From an archaeon (GTDB lineage Archaea; Asgardarchaeota; Hermodarchaeia; Hermodarchaeales; Hermodarchaeaceae), in the NCBI GenBank assembly GCA_016550425.1, contig JABXGS010000120.1:1-64000 (forward strand): a stretch of 64,000 nucleotides of DNA. The letters are read 5' to 3'. Under the pieces are notes generated by a model. That model was given only the letters and a program-made list of their open reading frames with translations. It was not told where the DNA came from and did no database searches. Of the stretch, positions 7,122 to 16,648 are shown one piece after another. Position numbers and translations under genes: made by a program. Position 1 is the stretch's first letter. Every line of letters starts with the position of its first letter.

Positions 7122-9833
7122 ATGATGACTAAAAAATGGGTGTATCTTTTCAATGAAGGTAACAAGGAGATGCGCGATCTCCTTGGTGGAAAAGGCGCAA
7201 ACCTGGCTGAGATGAGTAATGCTAAGCTTCCTGTACCCCCTGGTTTCACAATTACTACTGAAGCCTGCAATGCCTATTTCGCGAATGCTAAACAGTTCCC
7301 TGAAGGTATGTGGGATCAAGTGCTTGAAGCTATCCATGCACTAGAAGAAAGTACGGGTAAACGTCTTGGGGATCCCAAGAATCCTCTTTTGGTCTCTGCA
7401 CGTTCGGGTGCTCGTGTTTCCATGCCTGGAATGATGGATACTGTCCTAAATATCGGAATGAATCCGAAAGTCTTGAAAGGGTTTGCCGAATTAACTGGGA
7501 ACGAACGTGTAGCTTGGGATGCGTATCGGCGATTAATCCAGATGTTTGGAAATATTGTGAAGGAAATTGATCGTCATAAGTTTGAAGCAATTCTAGATAA
7601 ATATAAAGCGAAGACATCTGGTGGTCGTGATACAGACCTTACCGTGTCGATGCTAAAAGATCTGGTTCGTGATTTCAAAGAGTTATACAAAGCAGAATTA
7701 GGGAAGAAATTCCCTGATGATCCTCTTGACCAAATTCGCGAGGCAATTGGGGCCGTCTTTAATTCATGGTTTGGTCCTCCCGCTACTTCCTATCGGAACG
7801 CAGAAGGGATTCCACATAATTGGGGAACCGCTGTCAATATACAGACCATGGTCTTTGGGAATATGGGAGAGCGGAGTGGAACGGGAGTAGCCTTTACTCG
7901 AAATCCAGCAACTGGGGAAAAGAAGGTCTGGGGCGAATATTTACTTAACGCCCAGGGTGAAGATGTGGTTGCAGGGATACGTACGCCTCACCCTATTGCT
8001 GAATTAGACGAGGAAATGCCAAAAATCTGGAAGGAATTTCTCAAGATTTCAAATCGATTGGAACGGCATTACCACGATATGCAGGATATGGAGTTCACCA
8101 TTGAACGTGAAAAACTCTGGATGCTTCAAACCCGGACAGGAAAACGAACTGCGTTTGCCGCAGTAAAAATTGCAGTAGACATGGTCAATGAGGGACTTAT
8201 CAAAAAAGAGGATGCGATTCTCCGAGTTAATCCTGCACAGATTGATCAATTTCTGCATCCGCGGTTTGACCCTGAAGCAGTTGAAAAAGCTAAAAATGAA
8301 GGTAATCTTCTTGCATCGGGGTTGAATGCTTCTCCGGGTGCAGCAACAGGTAGAGCAATCTTTGATGCGGACACAGCTGCTGAACGCGGGCAAGCTGGAG
8401 AGAGTGTAATTCTGGTTCGCCCTGAAACCAATCCTGATGATGTTCACGGGATGATTGAGGCGCAAGGGATTCTCACCCAACGTGGAGGAATGACCTCACA
8501 CGCTGCTGTTGTAGCTCGTGGTTGGGGGAAGGCCTGTGTTGCAGGATGCGAAACAATAGCAATTGATATGGAGACTCGCAGTTTTCGAGTTGGCGACCAA
8601 GTCATCCGTGAAGGTGATTTCATCTCAATTGACGGCACTACTGGAAATGTCTTCAAAGGGCAAATCCACACAATGGAAGCAAGCTTCGAAGAAGAAAGTG
8701 AACTCGTGACACTCCTGTCGTGGGCTGATGAAATCCGTAAACTGGGCGTATGGACTAATGCTGATAATCCTAAGGATGCGGCTCGTGCACGATCCTTTGG
8801 GGCAGAAGGAATAGGTCTTTGCCGGACAGAACACATGTTCTTCGAAGAAGAACGCCGACCAATCGTTGTAAAGATGATTATGTCAGACGATGAAGCGGAA
8901 CGCAAAAAGCTCTTGGATCAATTATTGCCATTCCAGCGGGAGGATTTCGAAGGTATCTTTCGAGCCATGGACGGCTTTCCAGTGATTGTACGGCTCATCG
9001 ATCCACCCATGCATGAATTCCTTCCAACAAAAGATGAACTTGGTGAAGAAATCTGTCAACTCAAATTAGAATTACAAAGTGATCTGAGTAACGCCAAGAA
9101 AAAACGATTGAAAAAGAAGCTTAAGGAAACCGAACACCTTCTGGAGATTGTTGAAAGCATGTGGGAAGTTAACCCCATGATGGGTCTTCGCGGTTGCCGC
9201 GCAGGAATCTCATACCCTGGACTCACTGAAATGCAGGTTCGTGCCATCTTTGAAGCCGCATGCAATGTCGCTGAAAACGGGATTAAGGTTCACCCTGAAG
9301 TGATGATTCCTCTAGTAAGTCATGTCAATGAACTCATACTCGAACGCGAGAAACTCGAAAAAGTCGTAAAAGACGTACTGAAAGAAAAGAAATGTTCGCT
9401 AGATTACAAGTTTGGGCTTATGATTGAAACCCCGCGAGCAGCACTCACTGCTGATGTAGTGGCACAACATGCTGCATTCTTTTCCTTTGGTACAAACGAC
9501 TTAACCCAGATGACCTTCGGCGTTTCACGAGATGATGCCGAAGGCAAATTCCTCCGTCAGTATGTTGCTCGCGGGATTCTTCCGAACAATCCCTTCGAGG
9601 TCTTAGATCGCGATGGAGTCGGTGCCTTGATGAAAATGACCATAGAAAAAGGCCGAAAAGCAAACCCAGCACTTGAAGTTGGTGGATGTGGAGAGCATTT
9701 TGGTGAACCCAGTTCTATCGAATTCTCGCATATCATTGGGTTGAACTATGTCAGTGCCTCACCTTTCCGGGTGCCAATCGCCCGATTGGCTGCAGCTAAA
9801 GCCGCCCTGCAACACAAATATGGTAGAAAGTAA
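7122..9833 (+). CDS. ppdK: Pyruvate, phosphate dikinase
   Basis: About 903 residues, the normal length. It interconverts pyruvate + ATP + phosphate and PEP + AMP + pyrophosphate, linking glycolysis and gluconeogenesis. Domain order is complete. The nucleotide-binding N-terminus has GGKGANLAEM and GARVSMPGMMDTVLN. The swivelling phosphohistidine domain has LTQRGGMTSHAAVVARG, with the catalytic His. The PEP/pyruvate TIM barrel carries FGTNDLTQM and VGGCGEHFGEP, with the catalytic Cys. The ATG at 7122 or 7125 is preferred to the TTG at 7110 because GAGGT at 7112-7116 forms the ribosome site. The 3' end overlaps the start of the next gene by 14 bp. Confidence 0.97.
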   Translation: MMTKKWVYLFNEGNKEMRDLLGGKGANLAEMSNAKLPVPPGFTITTEACNAYFANAKQFPEGMWDQVLEAIHALEESTGKRLGDPKNPLLVSARSGARVSMPGMMDTVLNIGMNPKVLKGFAELTGNERVAWDAYRRLIQMFGNIVKEIDRHKFEAILDKYKAKTSGGRDTDLTVSMLKDLVRDFKELYKAELGKKFPDDPLDQIREAIGAVFNSWFGPPATSYRNAEGIPHNWGTAVNIQTMVFGNMGERSGTGVAFTRNPATGEKKVWGEYLLNAQGEDVVAGIRTPHPIAELDEEMPKIWKEFLKISNRLERHYHDMQDMEFTIEREKLWMLQTRTGKRTAFAAVKIAVDMVNEGLIKKEDAILRVNPAQIDQFLHPRFDPEAVEKAKNEGNLLASGLNASPGAATGRAIFDADTAAERGQAGESVILVRPETNPDDVHGMIEAQGILTQRGGMTSHAAVVARGWGKACVAGCETIAIDMETRSFRVGDQVIREGDFISIDGTTGNVFKGQIHTMEASFEEESELVTLLSWADEIRKLGVWTNADNPKDAARARSFGAEGIGLCRTEHMFFEEERRPIVVKMIMSDDEAERKKLLDQLLPFQREDFEGIFRAMDGFPVIVRLIDPPMHEFLPTKDELGEEICQLKLELQSDLSNAKKKRLKKKLKETEHLLEIVESMWEVNPMMGLRGCRAGISYPGLTEMQVRAIFEAACNVAENGIKVHPEVMIPLVSHVNELILEREKLEKVVKDVLKEKKCSLDYKFGLMIETPRAALTADVVAQHAAFFSFGTNDLTQMTFGVSRDDAEGKFLRQYVARGILPNNPFEVLDRDGVGALMKMTIEKGRKANPALEVGGCGEHFGEPSSIEFSHIIGLNYVSASPFRVPIARLAAAKAALQHKYGRK

Positions 9834-10671
9834 CCTACTATCCTATGTGTTGAAATTGCCGGAAATTCCCAAGATTCGTCCAATGCGAAGTGATGAATGG
9901 GCAACCTTCCATCAACTCGATGCAGAGATCTTTCTCAAAGACGACCAGATGGGTGAAGAGTCCTTTCTTAAACGGGTCCAAAAACCAGGGTTCCTAGCAA
10001 TAGAGACAAAACAGAGCCACTTAGCAGGATATCTGATATTAGGCCAATTCACTGATGAAATTGGTCACCTGGGGCGGATTGGTGTCAATAAGGCTCTCCA
10101 AAGCCAAGGTCTCGGTAGTCAACTAATGACCTATGCGCTGAACTGGTTTCAGCAAAAGGAGCATGTCAAGGAAGTTCAGCTGTATACACAAATCGACAAT
10201 ATACACGCGCAAGGATTATACAAAAAGTTCAGGTTCAAAGTAATTGGGCAAACCTGGCACTATTTCATTCCATTTGCTTCTCTGAAATCAACAGGAACCT
10301 TTTCACTTCAAATTGCCAAACCATCAGAATACCAGCACATTGCTAATCTATATCCTCAATCCCTCCCACTTGGAGCTCTACACCAGTTTTTAGAACGCAA
10401 ACAATTTATCTATACACTCAAAAATCAATCAAACAAAATCGTGGGAGCATGCAGATTCAACCCAGGGTTTCCCGGGTGTTTCCCATTCGAATTAAACGAC
10501 GTCTCTGGTTTCGACGACTACGCCCTTGGATTTCAACCTCTCTGTGAACCTCCATCAGACTTCTTACGAATTACCTTTCACGAGAACGAACCACTAGTTC
10601 AACTATGTGAAACACGGGAATATAGGCTACATCATACGCTTTTCAGAATGCAACTTATTTTGAAGAAATAA
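9820..10671 (+). CDS. Tandem GNAT-type N-acetyltransferase
   Basis: About 283 residues. The first half is a clear GNAT domain: IRPMRSDEWATF at the start, LGRIGVNKALQSQGLGSQLM with the acetyl-CoA pyrophosphate loop (QGLGSQ), and YTQIDNIHAQGLYKKFRF near its end. The second half (from about residue 150) looks like a degenerate second GNAT, with an IVGACRFNPG strand but no clear CoA loop. The ATG at 9820 lies inside the last codons of ppdK, suggesting translational coupling. A GTG at 9847 is possible. The substrate is unknown. Confidence 0.82.
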   Translation: MVESNLLSYVLKLPEIPKIRPMRSDEWATFHQLDAEIFLKDDQMGEESFLKRVQKPGFLAIETKQSHLAGYLILGQFTDEIGHLGRIGVNKALQSQGLGSQLMTYALNWFQQKEHVKEVQLYTQIDNIHAQGLYKKFRFKVIGQTWHYFIPFASLKSTGTFSLQIAKPSEYQHIANLYPQSLPLGALHQFLERKQFIYTLKNQSNKIVGACRFNPGFPGCFPFELNDVSGFDDYALGFQPLCEPPSDFLRITFHENEPLVQLCETREYRLHHTLFRMQLILKK

Positions 10672-10680
10672 AGAAGGGAA

Positions 10681-10699
10681 GTGGAGGCTAGGCCTCCAC
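10681..10699. terminator. GC-rich hairpin between convergent genes
   Basis: GTGGAGGC at 10681-10688 pairs perfectly with GCCTCCAC at 10692-10699 around a 3-nt loop. It sits between the ends of the acetyltransferase and the large surface protein, so it could stop transcription from both sides. There is no T-run on the plus strand and only a pyrimidine-rich stretch on the minus strand. Confidence 0.5.
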
Positions 10700-10703
10700 A
10701 TGG

Positions 10704-13334
10704 TTAACTATCTTTAGTTCCTCGTCGACGAAATAGCAGGTAGACAATGATGACTACCACAATGATGATGACTATGAGAACTACTATCCACCACCACCAA
10801 GGTAGGGGAGGTAGCAGGGGTAGAGGTGTTGGGTTATCGATGGTGAAGACTGCATCGGAGTCATCAATCCCCACAAGTTCATAGTCAAAAGCGGCTACAC
10901 GAATGAGGTAGTTATTTCCATTCGGAACCTCGGTTGTATTCCAAACGAAACTTGTGCCCATGATACCAATCACAAAGGGATACCATGACGCGCCACTATC
11001 ATTACTATAGAGTAGGTCATAGCCAAGAATGGGATCCTTGTTGGGATCGAATGCTGTCCAGGTGATTGTGATGGTGTTGTTAACCGTTTCGCCACCATTT
11101 GGATAATTTAAGGTAACGATTGGTGGTCGATTCTCTGAAAGCCATTGAAAGGCGTTCACTAAGAAGAGATTGTTATCTGCTTCATAGAAATCTGGTACCC
11201 CGTCACTATCAGGATCATCAATTGCACTAGGAAAGTTGACATCCGTTATATAGACAACTCGACCTAGTTCGTGTTGTGTTGAAGCAAACACGGCGGCACC
11301 ATTAGCAATTCCACCATCACTCCAACTACAAGTGCTATCAGTGTCAGAAGTGATTAGGGCTGTACCACTACCAATAGTATCAAAGGCTGTTCCTCGATCA
11401 ACGTCTATCCGTGAAATTCCTTGCATAATTGGATGGGAAGCAAAGTTAGGCGTTTCATAGATGATTAATGACGTTCCAACATACCAATCATCTGAATCTG
11501 TAAGATAACCTGTATTATTTCTGTCGATGCCAAACTGGTTACCGATTGGGTCAACATTAACACCGAACGTTTCCCAATCAGCAATAAGGAACAAACCACC
11601 ACCTGCAGCAACATAATTCACAATACCAGTGGTTTCGGGGTTTGTGTAGGCACTAGACCCTTCAGTGATTACAAGAATATGTGCTTGGTCGATTAAGCTC
11701 GGATAGAAAGTTGTCATCCAATGAATTGTATAGCCATTGCTCGTAAGATAATTTGCCCATTCGAGATAATGGGTATTGATATCATAACCCAAAATTGGGC
11801 TATGTGAATTATCAAAGAGTACAATTCGTTCTTTTATTCCGGCAGCAGATAGCCATCGAATATTGTTGATAGCAAATACATCATTACCGCTGTCAAAGTA
11901 TGTGTTAGTTCCATCTACGTCAACATCCGTAGTATCACTGAGAAAGTTGTAATCCATAACAATGGTTACTCGTCCATTTCCAGATGTAACCAGGGCTGCA
12001 GCTAGGGGGATGCCGTCAGCATTGGACCCAAGGCTCCAGTCAGAAGTTCCATCAGTATCTGTTCTAGCTAGCACTATAGCACCACTTGGGAGGCTATCCA
12101 GACCGCCTGGGCGATCGAGCTCTACCCTGGATACGTTTAGAGTAATCGAATGGTTCAGTAGGTTAGTATTTCCACCAAGATTGTCATAGACGTTATATGA
12201 ATCTCCAGCGATGGTGTCATCAGTATCGGTTAGGTAATCAGTATAGCGTGTGAATCCAAACCGGGTTGATACTGGATCGAGCTCCTCACCAAATGACCCA
12301 TAATCGGTAATGATGAATAGTCCACCACCAGCCAAGACGAAGGCTTCCACGGTATCCGCTTCTGAACTGGAGAACGTCGAAGTTCCTGTGGTGATTACCA
12401 GTACATCACAAGCATTGATGAGTGCTGGGCTGAAGCTAGCCATGTTAGTGACAGCAAAGCCTTCTGCAACTAAATCATCTGCAAAGCTACTTAGGGTACC
12501 AAAAATCGTACCATACGGGGAATGAGATGCATCAAAGACCACATGCCTGTGAAGCCGAATGGCGTTTCCGAGAATGGTCTCCATGTTTATATCAGAGCTA
12601 TAATAGTCAAAGCCGATTAAGACGGCATGACCCTTACCTATAACTTTGTGTAACACAATCGGGTAGGTGCCATCATCCACCACAACAGTCTGTTCAGACG
12701 TATCAAAATTAATTGTCATACTTGCCGAAGTCCATGAGGCAGCCACGTCTCTTGCAAGTGCGTCACTGGTATTCACTAGATTGATACTCACAGGATACGT
12801 AGTAGCGGAGGCGTGAACTGTCATCAGACCGGTTTCGTTGTAAATACGAGCGGTGGGTGCGTACCCCATATCGGGTACAGTTCTGCCATCTGCGCAGATG
12901 ACGATTCCGCCATCATTCACCCAGTTAGTTAGCGAGGTCGACCAAGCGGCTGCTACTGAAGTCATATTGGCATAAAAGGCGTTCTCCTGCTCAGGGATGA
13001 GGAGGATGTCGTGATGAGGCAGTTCTGTGGCTAGATCAGTATAATCGGTAAGATTCGTCCAATAATAGTCTGTTCCAAAGGTAGAATTAATGGCCGCGAA
13101 CATATGCTCGACTTCTTCTCCAGGACTATTATCTGCGAACTGAGAATAGACAAGGATTGAGATAGGAAGAATTCTGTGCGGCAGTTCTGGCGACGGAAGA
13201 GCAGGTCCAACACCTTTAACAACACCGGCCTGAATAGAACCTGAGTGTTGAAGATAGGCTATTGAATTTGATGAAAGAAGTGGAATACAGAGAACCGCTA
13301 GTAACACTAAACTCAATATTTTTGAAATTTTCAT
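10704..13334 (-). CDS. Large membrane-anchored surface protein with repeated GATase/ThuA-like domains
   Basis: 876 residues with an N-terminal signal peptide (ILSLVLLAVLCIPLLSS). The ectodomain has at least two clear repeats and a looser first one. Each repeat starts with a VVFDASHSPYG or IVLFDNSHSPILG strand, continues with DVLVITTGTS or HILVITEGSS, then a LAGGGLFIITDYGSFG or AAGGGLFLIADWETFG turn. This is the pattern of glutamine-amidotransferase-like/DUF4350 folds, without a recognisable Cys nucleophile. An Ig/fibronectin-like domain (TLNYPNGGETVNN onwards) precedes the C-terminal helix and RRRGTKDS tail. A gene near 60.4 kb has a similar domain. A GGAAGGA site precedes the start. Probably an envelope protein of unknown role. 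Confidence 0.85.
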   Translation of the reverse strand: MKISKILSLVLLAVLCIPLLSSNSIAYLQHSGSIQAGVVKGVGPALPSPELPHRILPISILVYSQFADNSPGEEVEHMFAAINSTFGTDYYWTNLTDYTDLATELPHHDILLIPEQENAFYANMTSVAAAWSTSLTNWVNDGGIVICADGRTVPDMGYAPTARIYNETGLMTVHASATTYPVSINLVNTSDALARDVAASWTSASMTINFDTSEQTVVVDDGTYPIVLHKVIGKGHAVLIGFDYYSSDINMETILGNAIRLHRHVVFDASHSPYGTIFGTLSSFADDLVAEGFAVTNMASFSPALINACDVLVITTGTSTFSSSEADTVEAFVLAGGGLFIITDYGSFGEELDPVSTRFGFTRYTDYLTDTDDTIAGDSYNVYDNLGGNTNLLNHSITLNVSRVELDRPGGLDSLPSGAIVLARTDTDGTSDWSLGSNADGIPLAAALVTSGNGRVTIVMDYNFLSDTTDVDVDGTNTYFDSGNDVFAINNIRWLSAAGIKERIVLFDNSHSPILGYDINTHYLEWANYLTSNGYTIHWMTTFYPSLIDQAHILVITEGSSAYTNPETTGIVNYVAAGGGLFLIADWETFGVNVDPIGNQFGIDRNNTGYLTDSDDWYVGTSLIIYETPNFASHPIMQGISRIDVDRGTAFDTIGSGTALITSDTDSTCSWSDGGIANGAAVFASTQHELGRVVYITDVNFPSAIDDPDSDGVPDFYEADNNLFLVNAFQWLSENRPPIVTLNYPNGGETVNNTITITWTAFDPNKDPILGYDLLYSNDSGASWYPFVIGIMGTSFVWNTTEVPNGNNYLIRVAAFDYELVGIDDSDAVFTIDNPTPLPLLPPLPWWWWIVVLIVIIIVVVIIVYLLFRRRGTKDS

Positions 13335-13662
13335 GTTTGTTTCCTTCCTTCAGCTTCTCCATTAAAGACGTCTCATCACAAAAACAGATGATGAGATCGA
13401 CCGCATGCAAGCTGAATTAGTAAAATAAAACGAGTAACCGCTATAAAAGGGTTAACAGGAGCTCATGGAACACATTCTTTGGTCTGCAGAAACCCTAGTC
13501 CGTGACATATCATTACTTTTGTTCTGACTAATAGCTACTCATTGAAAGCGCAAAGATGTTTCGTCATCTTTAGGCCTCCTTTTAATCTCAACGTTGGCAA
13601 TGCTAAAATAGAGCCTCCGTTCCCTGTTGTACCAAATCATCATTAACAGGCGGGTTTTTAAG
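13335..13662. other. Divergent intergenic region with a hairpin
   Basis: About 330 bp between the large surface protein and the RuBisCO-like gene, on opposite strands. The only clear structure is AAAGATG at 13552-13558 pairing with CATCTTT at 13565-13571 around a 6-nt loop. No small gene is supported. Promoters for both neighbours should lie here. Confidence 0.45.
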
Positions 13663-14988
13663 ATGTCACCTGAAAATAAACTTCCCATCGAAAGTCAACC
13701 GAACGCGTTGCCCGATGAAATTGATCCTGAAAAATATGTGATTGCTACTTACTATTTTGGAGCCCCTATTGGATTACCGATTAAGGACATTTGTGAAATG
13801 GCGGCGGTTGAGCAAAGTACTGGCACCTGGGTACTTGTTCCTGGTGAAACGCCACAAATGCGGAAAAAATACGTGGCGAAAGTCATCGGGATATACGAAG
13901 GTCCATATCCGGAGTATAGTCAACCGAAAGATGTGACCCATCGACATTACGTCGTCCAGGTAGCGTTTCCTTGGGTGAACTTTGGTCAACAAATTCCCAT
14001 GCTACTGTCAACTGTTGTCGGAAACATTAGCATGGGTGGTCGAGTCAAGGTCTTAGATCTCCGGTTTCCAAAAAGCTGGTTGAAAGGCTTTCAAGGACCA
14101 AAATTTGGCACCAAAGGCGTCTTCAAAATATTAGGAGTTAAAGGACGCCCACTACTCAATAATATGATCAAACCCTGCACGGGCTATACGCCAAAGGTTG
14201 GAGCGAAACTCTTGTACGAAGCTGCACGAGGTGGTGCTGATGTCATCAAAGATGATGAGCTTATTGCGGACCCAGTTTTCAACCATATCACTGAACGTCT
14301 TCCCCTCTACATGGAAGCTATTGACAAAGCAAATGCCGAGAAAGGCGAAAAAACGCTCTACACGGTGAACATCACAGATCGGATTCCCAAACTCATGGAA
14401 AACGCTGAAGCGGCCATTGAACATGGGGCTAACGCTCTTATGGTCAATCATATAGCCGTTGGGTGGAGTGCCGTGCGCCAAGTCACAGACGATCCCAGCA
14501 TCAACGTTCCTGTCCTCGGACATATGGATATAGCAGGGGCAATGAGTTATTCACCAATCAGTGGCTTATCTACTCAACTGGTTATTGGCAAATTCCCCCG
14601 ACTCGCAGGGATTGACATTGAGGTCTTTCCAGCTCCGTACGGAAAAGCTCCCTTGCTCAAGCAACGGTATATCGAAATGGCTCGGGTGATGAATTACCCA
14701 CTCCACCACATTAAACCAACCATGCCAATGCCCAGTGGTGGCATTACTCCAGGCCATGTGCCCATGGTGGTCGAAGATTTAGGCACAGAAATCATGATTG
14801 GCACTGGAGGTGGAATTCATGCCTTTCCAGCCGAACATGGGGGGCCTTCTGCGGGTGCCCGGGCGTTCCGACAGGCCATCGATGCTACAGTGCAAGGAAT
14901 CTCTCTGAAGGATTATGCTGAAGAACATCCGGAATTAAAGGTTGCTTTAGATAAATGGGGTTCTGGAAAAACAGGCTTTGAAATGTAA
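13663..14988 (+). CDS. RuBisCO-like protein (form IV type)
   Basis: About 441 residues of the RuBisCO large-chain superfamily. Seen: the TVVGN strand, GFQGPKFG, IKP with Lys170 (K175 of the plant enzyme), IKDDE with Lys196 (carbamylated K201) and Asp198/Glu199, and His287 (H294). IGK has Lys310 (loop-6 K334). SGGI and GTGGG phosphate-binding loops are also present. Differences from true RuBisCO: Cys172 in place of K177, Ser303 in place of H327, Met after H294 in place of R295, and a shorter stretch before loop 6. These match form IV RuBisCO-like proteins, some of which are enolases or isomerases of methionine salvage. CO2 fixation is therefore unlikely. The ATG at 13663 is preferred to the upstream TTG. 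It stands alone on its strand. Confidence 0.88.
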   Translation: MSPENKLPIESQPNALPDEIDPEKYVIATYYFGAPIGLPIKDICEMAAVEQSTGTWVLVPGETPQMRKKYVAKVIGIYEGPYPEYSQPKDVTHRHYVVQVAFPWVNFGQQIPMLLSTVVGNISMGGRVKVLDLRFPKSWLKGFQGPKFGTKGVFKILGVKGRPLLNNMIKPCTGYTPKVGAKLLYEAARGGADVIKDDELIADPVFNHITERLPLYMEAIDKANAEKGEKTLYTVNITDRIPKLMENAEAAIEHGANALMVNHIAVGWSAVRQVTDDPSINVPVLGHMDIAGAMSYSPISGLSTQLVIGKFPRLAGIDIEVFPAPYGKAPLLKQRYIEMARVMNYPLHHIKPTMPMPSGGITPGHVPMVVEDLGTEIMIGTGGGIHAFPAEHGGPSAGARAFRQAIDATVQGISLKDYAEEHPELKVALDKWGSGKTGFEM

Positions 14989-15059
14989 TCCATTTAATTA
15001 GCTGCCGGTTCCCATGATTTTTTTATACGTCACTCGACGAGGGTTCTTTAAACCTGGTG

Positions 15060-16469
15060 ATGATGATGAAAGCTTCAAGCATGTTTCTCTTATCGATGCT
15101 TATTGTGTCTCAATTTTTTGTATTTCCTTTTGTTCTTCTAGGTCACTCTCATAGAGTGTTTGCTCAGAATGGAGAATTGCAATTTGGTACGAATATCCGT
15201 GTAACCGATGGGTCATCGCCTTACACCGATCAAGTGGAACCAACGATGACCATTCTTAGTGATGGTCGCATTCTTATAGGCTGGAAAGAAGCTGAATCCC
15301 ATAATAGTCCAGGTCGCCGGGTTGGATTTGCATATTCAACAGATGGTGGGGTCTCCTATACACCGAACATTCTCATGACCCGTATGTCCAGCGATAATTA
15401 CCAATCAGATCCCTGGCTTGTGGCAGATGCAAATGATAATGCATATTTTGTCTGGATTGAATTTAATGACATCATACAGAACTATCCTCCCGAAGGGATT
15501 GGTGTTTCTAAAACAACTGATGGTGGGGACACCTGGAATGCTCCCGTTAATGCTGCAGATACTCTAGGATTTGATGACAAGGAAACAGCCTGTATTGATT
15601 CCGCTGGGAATCTGTACATCGTTTGGGATCATTTCACCATAAATGAATCCTATATTATCGAAGCTGGCGATCTGCGATTAACCAATTCCACCGATGGGGG
15701 TGCTTCGTTCTCTCCTACAATCATTCCAGCTGAGATAGCGGTTCCTTATATTCACTGTTCATCGAATGATACCCTTTTCATCACCTATATCAATGGTACA
15801 ACTGATGAAGCCAACTACACACAAATTTTTCTAACCCGTTCCGATGACTATGGCGTCACCTGGACACCTAGTATTCTAGTTAATCCCACCTATTCTTTTG
15901 TAGACTCGATCACTGTTGTAAATACTGATAGTCAGCAAAATATCTATGTGGCATATAGTGCGGGTGTTAACGTAGATCCTGAGTATTTAGAAATCTATGT
16001 CGTAAAATCCACGGATGGTGGGCAAACATGGGGTACTCCAGTGCGAGTCAACGATGTTACTACGGGTATGCAGCGCATGGTAGAAATGTACATCACCGAT
16101 GATGATGCCATCCATGTTGCTTGGCTAGATTCCCGGTTTAGCGAGTGGAATATCTTTTACAGCTCGTCTATTGATGGCGGTGCCTCCTTCTCAGCAAACG
16201 AACGCATCTCAGATGTCGGGTTTTCACAAACATTCGATCGACCTGGGAATTATTTCTGTATGCGCCCAGCTCCTAACGGTGAAATGTGTATCGTCTGGAC
16301 TGATGGTCGCAACGGGGTCGACCACGATATCTATTTCGCCAGACAAGGACTAGTCCTTGCTCCTGTGTTCCCGATTCCTTTCGAATGGATAATCATTATC
16401 GCCATGGCGGTTGTTATTGTAGTAGTCCTTCTACTTGTATGGTATCTCCTAAGAAAGCGGCAAATCTGA
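15060..16469 (+). CDS. Membrane-anchored Asp-box (BNR) repeat surface protein, sialidase-like propeller
   Basis: About 469 residues: signal peptide (MFLLSMLIVSQFFVFPFVLL), a propeller domain, and a C-terminal helix ending LLRKRQI. Six Asp-box motifs (S/T-x-D-x-G-x-T/S-W/F) are visible: STDGGVSY, TTDGGDTW, STDGGASF, SDDYGVTW, STDGGQTW and SIDGGASF. Such repeats mark six-bladed sialidase-type propellers but do not prove glycosidase activity. The Arg triad of sialidases is not obvious. TTTATAC at 15022-15028 lies about 30 bp before the GTG at 15057 and ATG at 15060, so the message may be leaderless. Confidence 0.85.
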   Translation: MMMKASSMFLLSMLIVSQFFVFPFVLLGHSHRVFAQNGELQFGTNIRVTDGSSPYTDQVEPTMTILSDGRILIGWKEAESHNSPGRRVGFAYSTDGGVSYTPNILMTRMSSDNYQSDPWLVADANDNAYFVWIEFNDIIQNYPPEGIGVSKTTDGGDTWNAPVNAADTLGFDDKETACIDSAGNLYIVWDHFTINESYIIEAGDLRLTNSTDGGASFSPTIIPAEIAVPYIHCSSNDTLFITYINGTTDEANYTQIFLTRSDDYGVTWTPSILVNPTYSFVDSITVVNTDSQQNIYVAYSAGVNVDPEYLEIYVVKSTDGGQTWGTPVRVNDVTTGMQRMVEMYITDDDAIHVAWLDSRFSEWNIFYSSSIDGGASFSANERISDVGFSQTFDRPGNYFCMRPAPNGEMCIVWTDGRNGVDHDIYFARQGLVLAPVFPIPFEWIIIIAMAVVIVVVLLLVWYLLRKRQI

Positions 16470-16648
16470 ATTTATAGCAATGCCCTTGGAATCCTCTCAA
16501 AATCCTCTCCACCCCTTTTGATGTGAAACAAAAGAACTCGTCTTTATTAGGGTACCTTTTTTCATATAATAGAGGATTATGGGCTAGTAATTAGTAAGGC
16601 TAATTACTGAAACAGTAAAAGACTTAGTAGAATAATGGGTGCCTAACG

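Noticed and set aside
8444..8905. Long minus-strand frames inside ppdK and other genes
   Set aside because: They are antisense shadows of strongly coding frames, with Ser/Arg-rich low-quality translations.
13663..14988. CO2-fixing form III RuBisCO
   Set aside because: Several catalytic residues of true RuBisCO are replaced (K177, H327 and R295 positions) and the segment before loop 6 is shortened as in form IV.
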